From positions 73,553-137,552 of the forward strand of contig OMOD01000150.1 of the NCBI GenBank assembly GCA_900290255.1: DNA of 64,000 bases, in the 5' to 3' direction. A program made the translations under genes and the position numbers. Under the pieces are notes generated by a model. That model was not told the DNA's origin, ran no database searches, and saw only the letters and a program-made list of their open reading frames with translations. Position 1 is the stretch's first letter. The number at the start of each line of letters is the position of its first letter. This document shows, in pieces, positions 58,642-64,000 of the stretch. Source of the stretch: Candidatus Sulfotelmatobacter kueseliae. Lineage in GTDB: Bacteria; Acidobacteriota; Terriglobia; Terriglobales; Acidobacteriaceae.

Positions 58642-61600
58642 TTAGTCTGCCGCCAATCCCTGCGTCTCAGGCTCCAAGCGAACCATCTCGGTTGGTAATC
58701 CTTCGAGGCCGATCTTCTCACGACGCAGTTGCGCTTCGAGCGCTGCCAGTTGGGTGTCGATTTCCTGCTCGGCTTTGCGTTTCCGAATGATCGCCTCACG
58801 ATAACGCCGCAGAAAGTAGTCGATGGTTTCCACCCGGATTCTGATCGAGCCGGAGGGTTTGTTTTCGTCAAGATCCTTGAAACAGAAATACGGGGTGCCC
58901 GATTGCTCGATGATGCCTTCAATCACGCCGTAGATGGGCGCATCGTGCCCGCACTTGAAGCTGGACATTTCCAGCGCCACCAGGTTGGGATGCCGGGCCG
59001 TGAATTTTGCCGCCCAGACTTTATGGTTCGTGCTGCAGGAGTACGAATTTTTCCAGGCGTCCGTGATGTCGAGGGGGCTGCTGATAATCCCGGCGCGGAC
59101 TTCTTCGCCAAAGAACCGTTCCAGCAGATCCTCGTCGAGGGGAAGCGTGTTCTGCGAGAAGATCGGATAGCCCAGTTTCTGGAACTCGTCCAGGATCTCG
59201 TGATTCAGGCCGGGATCGTGATGGTAGGGACGGCCCAGCATAACGATGCCGATGCGATCCTCGCGCTCCAGTTCATCCAGCACCTGGCGGGCCCGCCGGC
59301 GGATATTAGCTTCGTATGCTTTCAGCGCCGCAAACCCGGACTCGACAGCGCGGTCGTTTTCTTCCTCCGAGAGGCCCAGGACAGGCTGCCAGGCCTGCAG
59401 CATCTGATAGCTGAACAGTTTCCGGTCTGCGAAATTGAGCATCGGATCAATGTATTTGACATTGTGCTCAGCGAAGACGTCGTTCTCTTTCGTAAAGGCT
59501 GCCTTCACGGTCTCGGGAGTCGCGGTCACCGTGGGGCAGGCATTCGCGCCCACTATCTTTACCAGGGGCGAATGCAGCACGTCATACATGGGGAAGAAGA
59601 TCGCGTGCAATGGCTTCTTGCGATGCTTCTCCTGGATCAGGTTGTTGACGTGCGAAATTCCGACCTTCGCGGGAAAACAAGGATCGATTGCGCCACGGCT
59701 GGACCCGGCGCGATAGAGCTCAGAGCTGGTGTAATCAGAGTAAATGATGTTCTCAGGTTGCACCCCGAGGCTCTCGAAATACGCGTTGAACAGAGGAGCA
59801 TAGGTATAGATGTTCAGGACTCGCGGGATGCCGATGCGCAGCTTGCTCCGGTTCTGCATCAGTGCGACGCGTTCTTTTGCGGACTTGGTCCAGGCCCGCG
59901 CGGGGATCGGGTCGGCGACGCTTTGGGCGTTGGTGGGACGAAAGACTTCCTTCGACGCATAGTCGACGAAGTTTGGATGCCGGTCCCGAATTTTGTCCAG
60001 GCCTGCCTTGATGTCCTTCATTTCCTCCAGATCTTCGACCGTTCCTTTTTCGCACGTGGCAATGATCAGGCGTTGCTCGCCCTGCATGAGCGGGACTTTC
60101 GTGACCCGCTGGATGGGCACCAAATTCTGGACGGGTTCGGTCCGGACATCGATGAACGTTCGCAGGCAATTGTTCTTGCAGAAGTTACAGCGCGTGGCCT
60201 CGTTGCGGGTGGTGCGGTACTCAATCTTGCGCACCGCATCCAGCCCGATGAACGTCGTTTGCTGGCCGTTGCGCCATAGACGCAGCGATTCCTGCGCCGC
60301 GCCTATCGCTCCCGATTCTCCGCAGTGCTCGTGCACGATGATCTCAGGCTGCCTGCCGGTCGCGCGAAAGCTGTTACGAATGAAGTCCACCTCCGCTTTC
60401 ACCACAGCCAGGTTGTTTTGCGTTCCCCCTTGCAAAACAAAACGTGAGCCCAGCGCCGCGAGGTTGGGAATGCTGGCCACGTACAGAAAGACGTTCTTGG
60501 GCAGGACCACCGCGAGACCGGCGAGAATCTCCTCCGCCCGCCAGCCCTGGCGCTGGAAGTTCACAATGTCGGACTGCATAAACACGGCGCAGCCGTAGCC
60601 AAACACCGGCATCGCTTGCGCCGAGAACGCAAGATCGGCGTATTGATTTACGCTCAGTCCGAAACCTTCTGCCGTGGATTGCAGAAAGTATCCATTGCCC
60701 GCAGAGCATTGCGTATTCAACTTGAAATCTTTCACGCGGCCATTGTGCAGGATGATGATTTTGATGTCCTGCCCGCCAACGTCTACGATCACGTGCGGAT
60801 CTTCGTAGAACTTCAGCGCCGATTCGGTGTGGGCGACAGTTTCAACCAGCGCCACGTCGGCGTTGAGAACATCTTTCAGAATGTCTTTGGCATATCCCGT
60901 CGTGGCCACACCGAGCACTTCCAGTTTCGCGTTCTGTGTTTCCACCTGGCTGCGCAGGTTTTCGAACATCTCGATCGTGTCCTGAATCGGATTGCCGTTG
61001 GACAGCTGGTAGGATTTGCACAAAATGTCGCCGTCCTCGCTTAGCAGAACAGCCTTGGTGGAAGTCGATCCGCCGTCAACTCCGATGAAACCGGCGACGG
61101 TCGAGCCTTTCTGGAACACGGCAGGCGTAAATTTCTTCCGCCGATAGGCTTCTTTGAATCCGTCGAGTTCAGCCGGGTGCGCGACCAGGCCCTTGCCGCC
61201 GGATTTCGCCTTCTCCTCCTGGCGGCCGTAGTCGATGTAATGAATCAGCTTTTCGTAGCCGCAATAGCAGCCGATGCAGTCCTCTTCGCCGCGACCAAAC
61301 TCAACTGCGCCCAGAGCGGCAAAATATTGAGCATTCTGCGGCACCTTAATGAGGTCCTCCGGCTTCGCGCCCTCTGGAATCGCAACCTTGCGCTCCTGCC
61401 ACATGCGCGGAATATTGGCCTGCCAGGCCTCGCGCATGCCGCGGATGAAACTGTTCGGGCCGCCGAGCAACAGCACGTGCGGACGCAGGGTATTTCCACG
61501 CGTGAGAACACTCAGGTTCTGCAGCACAATCGCTTCAAACAGCGAGGCCATCAGTTCGTCAGGCGGAGTACCGACTTTCTGCAGACTATTGATGTCGGTT

Positions 61601-62235
61601 TCGGCGAACACACCGCACTTGCCGGCAACCTTATGCAGCTTGATTCCCTGATATCGCTGCTCGGCAAGCTGTTCAGTCGGGATCTTGAGCTTGGCATTGA
61701 TTTTGTCGATCACTGCGCCAGTGCCGCCGGCGCACTTGTCGTTCATCGAGGGAATCTTCTTCTTGCGCCCGGTCTCATTGTCGTCTTTGAAGACGATGAT
61801 TTTGGCGTCTTGTCCGCCGAGTTCGATGACCGAGTACACCTCGGGATGCAGCTTCTCGACCGCCAGGGAAACAGCTGTGACTTCCTGCACGAATTTCGCG
61901 CCAATCTGGTCCGCGATTCCGGTCCCGCCCGAGCCAGTCACAAACATCCGCGTGTTGTGCCGGTCGATGCCCACATCGGCTTCCATGCGCTTTAGAAATT
62001 CCAGCGTCTTTTCCGGTTGCTTGGTTTCATGGCGCTGATAGTCTTGCCACACCACCCTGTCCGTTGTCGCTTCGACCACCACGGCCTTCACCGTGGTTGA
62101 GCCGACATCCAGCCCTACCAGGAACTTCGTGTTGTGCTCGTGCGGCTTGTGCACATGCCTCGCTCGCTGAATGGACGAAGCCTGGGCCTCGACGGGAGCG
62201 ATCTGGATCAGCTGCGCACCTTTGTGGTCGTGCAT
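58642..62235 (-). CDS. Large BadF/HgdC-type acyl-CoA dehydratase activase protein
   Basis: 1197 residues. Two ASKHA ATPase units: the first with GLDVGSTTVKAV and cluster-site-like DKCAGGTGAV plus GKCGVFAETD, then a CIGCYC cluster motif; the second with GVDGGSTSTKAV, TQCSAGNGYF and GYGCAVFMQ. The C-terminal part has a third Cys-rich region (CNFCKNNCLRTF) and the DUF2229-like block LRIGIPRVLNIY. HgdC-type activases use ATP to push an electron from a [4Fe-4S] cluster into a 2-hydroxyacyl-CoA dehydratase. Two fused activases plus dehydratase-like regions form the large 'activase-related' proteins of anaerobes and Acidobacteriota whose reaction is unknown. The partner gene starts to the right. Confidence 0.9.
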   Translation of the reverse strand: MHDHKGAQLIQIAPVEAQASSIQRARHVHKPHEHNTKFLVGLDVGSTTVKAVVVEATTDRVVWQDYQRHETKQPEKTLEFLKRMEADVGIDRHNTRMFVTGSGGTGIADQIGAKFVQEVTAVSLAVEKLHPEVYSVIELGGQDAKIIVFKDDNETGRKKKIPSMNDKCAGGTGAVIDKINAKLKIPTEQLAEQRYQGIKLHKVAGKCGVFAETDINSLQKVGTPPDELMASLFEAIVLQNLSVLTRGNTLRPHVLLLGGPNSFIRGMREAWQANIPRMWQERKVAIPEGAKPEDLIKVPQNAQYFAALGAVEFGRGEEDCIGCYCGYEKLIHYIDYGRQEEKAKSGGKGLVAHPAELDGFKEAYRRKKFTPAVFQKGSTVAGFIGVDGGSTSTKAVLLSEDGDILCKSYQLSNGNPIQDTIEMFENLRSQVETQNAKLEVLGVATTGYAKDILKDVLNADVALVETVAHTESALKFYEDPHVIVDVGGQDIKIIILHNGRVKDFKLNTQCSAGNGYFLQSTAEGFGLSVNQYADLAFSAQAMPVFGYGCAVFMQSDIVNFQRQGWRAEEILAGLAVVLPKNVFLYVASIPNLAALGSRFVLQGGTQNNLAVVKAEVDFIRNSFRATGRQPEIIVHEHCGESGAIGAAQESLRLWRNGQQTTFIGLDAVRKIEYRTTRNEATRCNFCKNNCLRTFIDVRTEPVQNLVPIQRVTKVPLMQGEQRLIIATCEKGTVEDLEEMKDIKAGLDKIRDRHPNFVDYASKEVFRPTNAQSVADPIPARAWTKSAKERVALMQNRSKLRIGIPRVLNIYTYAPLFNAYFESLGVQPENIIYSDYTSSELYRAGSSRGAIDPCFPAKVGISHVNNLIQEKHRKKPLHAIFFPMYDVLHSPLVKIVGANACPTVTATPETVKAAFTKENDVFAEHNVKYIDPMLNFADRKLFSYQMLQAWQPVLGLSEEENDRAVESGFAALKAYEANIRRRARQVLDELEREDRIGIVMLGRPYHHDPGLNHEILDEFQKLGYPIFSQNTLPLDEDLLERFFGEEVRAGIISSPLDITDAWKNSYSCSTNHKVWAAKFTARHPNLVALEMSSFKCGHDAPIYGVIEGIIEQSGTPYFCFKDLDENKPSGSIRIRVETIDYFLRRYREAIIRKRKAEQEIDTQLAALEAQLRREKIGLEGLPTEMVRLEPETQGLAAD

Positions 62236-62277
62236 GAATACCTCTCACTTTCCAAAACCAAGAGCTTGAACCGCCTC

Positions 62278-64000
62278 TTAGTCGCCGGACATCGCGGGAA
62301 CTGTCTCTACCCGGACCCGCGACCGCTTCCAGAAACGAGTGTCACGATCGATTCGTTTGCTCACATGCAGAATGAAGTGCGCGGCAGTTCCAGCCACTCC
62401 CTCGCTGTGCGGCACGTGATAGAACGGCCGCTTCAGCTCGGGATGCTCCGCTATGTACTCGCGAATCTCATTCATGCTCTTGCCCGTGGACTTGAGACAC
62501 TGCTCGAACTCGGTCTTGGCTTTCACCTTGGCCTCGCCCAGCGCCATCTGCACGCGGCTGTGCGCGTTGACCTCTCCCTCGCCGGAGGTCTCAATCGGCA
62601 GAAAGATCATGTCCTTGAACTTGTTGATGACCGCCGACTGCACACCATCGGATTGCGACGAGGGCATGCATCCAAACGGTTTCAGCGCCAGCACCATGTG
62701 GCACATCTTATGCACGGTGTAATAGACGTTCTTGCCCACCTCCAGGTGCCCTTCCCCGCCGCGCGCGAACTGGTTGTAGAAAGGATGCGCCAACTCCGCC
62801 AGCTCCGTCTGGGGCGCGAGATGGTGAGTGATTCCGCCCAGATGCTTGATGGTGCGATGGTAGAAGAAATTCCACATCCGCTCGCCGGCGCCGATGCCCC
62901 ATAGTTTCTTGTGCAAACCGATGTAGTTGGCAAAATTCTTCTTGAACTCGTACCACTCTGGATTGCGATGCGGGCGATTCACCGGCCACTTTGCCTGGGC
63001 ATGGGCCTTCGCCTGGTACAGGAGGTATGCCACCCAGGTAGCGATGGGCTCAATCAGCACCTGCGCGCCTTCGCGCTCCAGAAAATCAAACATGTGGAAG
63101 TTGCCGTCGCCTTCGGTGATCTGCGCCCAGAACTCTCCGGTAATTTTCACCAGTGGCTTCACCCGCGTGCGGTCGACCTCAATCGAGTTCATCCTCTCCT
63201 GGGCGGCGGCAAGCGCATTCAGATAATCCTTGCCCCACATATGCTCGTGCCATTTGCCGAAGACGTTGAATGTGTTCCGCAGAATTTTGTTGCTCTTGAA
63301 CTTCGGCTTCGCCCAGTCGGGGGCGCTCTGCTCGATCTCAAACGGCTTGCGATTCTTCAGATCCTCACAAAGGCCGTCCACGGCCTCACGAAATACACGG
63401 TCGGTTTCACCTTTATTCGCCTCATACGGCCGAATCTGGTAAATCAGGTCGTTGATGACGTCGCCGAGGTGCATCGCGTTCAGCATGCCGAAGCCAAAGT
63501 CGATCGTGAACTTCAAGCCCGGCTCTCCCGACGCCGCTTTGATGCCGTCGCTGTCCTTGAACAGCAGCACGCGGAATCCGTCGAACCCCGCGTTCTTCAG
63601 CGCAAATCGGTATTCAGCCTCGTACATCCCAAAGCGACAGGGACCACAAGAGCCGGCGGTGAAGAAAACGTAGTCGTCCAGAATCTGCTGGCGCGGGATA
63701 CCTTCTTTCTCCATGAATTGGAGATACTGCACCAGATTACCGACCGTGAAATACGTCGGATTGCACTGGCCGTTATTCCCGAATTCCTTGCCCGTCTGGA
63801 AGGCGGCGACGTTAGGCACCGGCAGCTTCTCACAACGATAGCCGCAGCCCTGAAACACCGCCCGGATCAACTCCTCGTGTTTCCAGGTAAATCCACCAAA
63901 CAGGATTGTGGTGTGAGCGCGTTGCTCGGCCGTAAACGCCCGCTCGACCGGGCGATGGAAATGGGTTGGCTGGTCAAGTCCGGCGATCTTCCGCAGGCGG
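62278..64000 (-). CDS. HgdB/dehydratase-like partner of the activase (partial, 5' end outside window)
   Basis: At least 574 codons; the frame is open to the right edge, where it reads LDQPTHFHRPVERAFTAEQR. Seen near the 5' part: GNNGQCNPTYFTVG and TAGSCGPCRFGMYEAEYR, Cys-rich loops expected for cluster binding in 2-hydroxyglutaryl-CoA dehydratase-like subunits, and further on CMPSSQSDGVQSAV. It ends 42 bp before the activase start, same strand, so the two are one operon. Enzymes of this type dehydrate 2-hydroxyacyl-CoA or reduce aromatic CoA; which reaction this pair catalyses is unknown. Confidence 0.85.
   Translation of the reverse strand, partial: RLRKIAGLDQPTHFHRPVERAFTAEQRAHTTILFGGFTWKHEELIRAVFQGCGYRCEKLPVPNVAAFQTGKEFGNNGQCNPTYFTVGNLVQYLQFMEKEGIPRQQILDDYVFFTAGSCGPCRFGMYEAEYRFALKNAGFDGFRVLLFKDSDGIKAASGEPGLKFTIDFGFGMLNAMHLGDVINDLIYQIRPYEANKGETDRVFREAVDGLCEDLKNRKPFEIEQSAPDWAKPKFKSNKILRNTFNVFGKWHEHMWGKDYLNALAAAQERMNSIEVDRTRVKPLVKITGEFWAQITEGDGNFHMFDFLEREGAQVLIEPIATWVAYLLYQAKAHAQAKWPVNRPHRNPEWYEFKKNFANYIGLHKKLWGIGAGERMWNFFYHRTIKHLGGITHHLAPQTELAELAHPFYNQFARGGEGHLEVGKNVYYTVHKMCHMVLALKPFGCMPSSQSDGVQSAVINKFKDMIFLPIETSGEGEVNAHSRVQMALGEAKVKAKTEFEQCLKSTGKSMNEIREYIAEHPELKRPFYHVPHSEGVAGTAAHFILHVSKRIDRDTRFWKRSRVRVETVPAMSGD

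Overview
The window is a GC-rich bacterial chromosome segment that fits Acidobacteriota (Terriglobia-like). This is inferred from the gene mix: a TIGR02999-type ECF sigma factor coupled to a TPR Ser/Thr kinase, a CRTAC1/ASPIC-UnbV FG-GAP protein, a pro-kumamolisin protease with choice-of-anchor-D domains, a seven-bladed lactonase-like lipoprotein, and palindromic intergenic repeats. No ribosomal RNA or other taxonomic marker is present, so the phylum call is an inference. The first gene (RND pump) and the last gene (HgdB-like partner) run off the window.

Host left arm (1-21132): two tandem RND pump subunits; a lactonase-like lipoprotein; a three-gene operon of type III polyketide synthase, FAD monooxygenase and YceI that looks like a phenolic-lipid or quinone pathway; a reverse-strand operon of histidine kinase, LuxR response regulator and secreted FG-GAP protein; an MsbA-like exporter followed by a LolD/MacB-like ABC pair; a secreted esterase; and a LacI-family regulator with a candidate operator before it.

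Integrated element (21133-38566, about 17.4 kb): the block is bounded by a 39-bp direct repeat that is the 5' half of a tRNA-Ser(UGA) gene. The intact tRNA lies at the right end next to a tyrosine integrase. Reading leftward the element carries a small ORF plus integrase, an unknown protein, a non-coding region with nested inverted repeats that could be an origin, a primase-helicase, a winged-helix protein, an AlpA-type regulator, a TerS-like protein, a large terminase, several small proteins, and a frameshifted MmeI-like restriction-modification fusion. Rightward cargo at the left end comprises a membrane-anchored protein, an STAS-like protein, a Cys-rich secreted peptide and a secreted propeller-like protein. 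Capsid, portal, tail and lysis genes are not recognisable. Size and layout resemble a phage satellite (PICI-like), and this is the most interesting object in the window.

Host right arm (38618-64000): the kumamolisin-type protease; a secreted protein of unknown function; the kinase/ECF pair; a cytochrome P450 and fatty-acid desaturase transcribed divergently from a fatty-acyl-AMP ligase/ACP/thioester reductase, which together suggest a modified fatty aldehyde or alcohol pathway; a small secreted protein; an MMPL exporter; and a large BadF/HgdC-type activase protein with its dehydratase-like partner.
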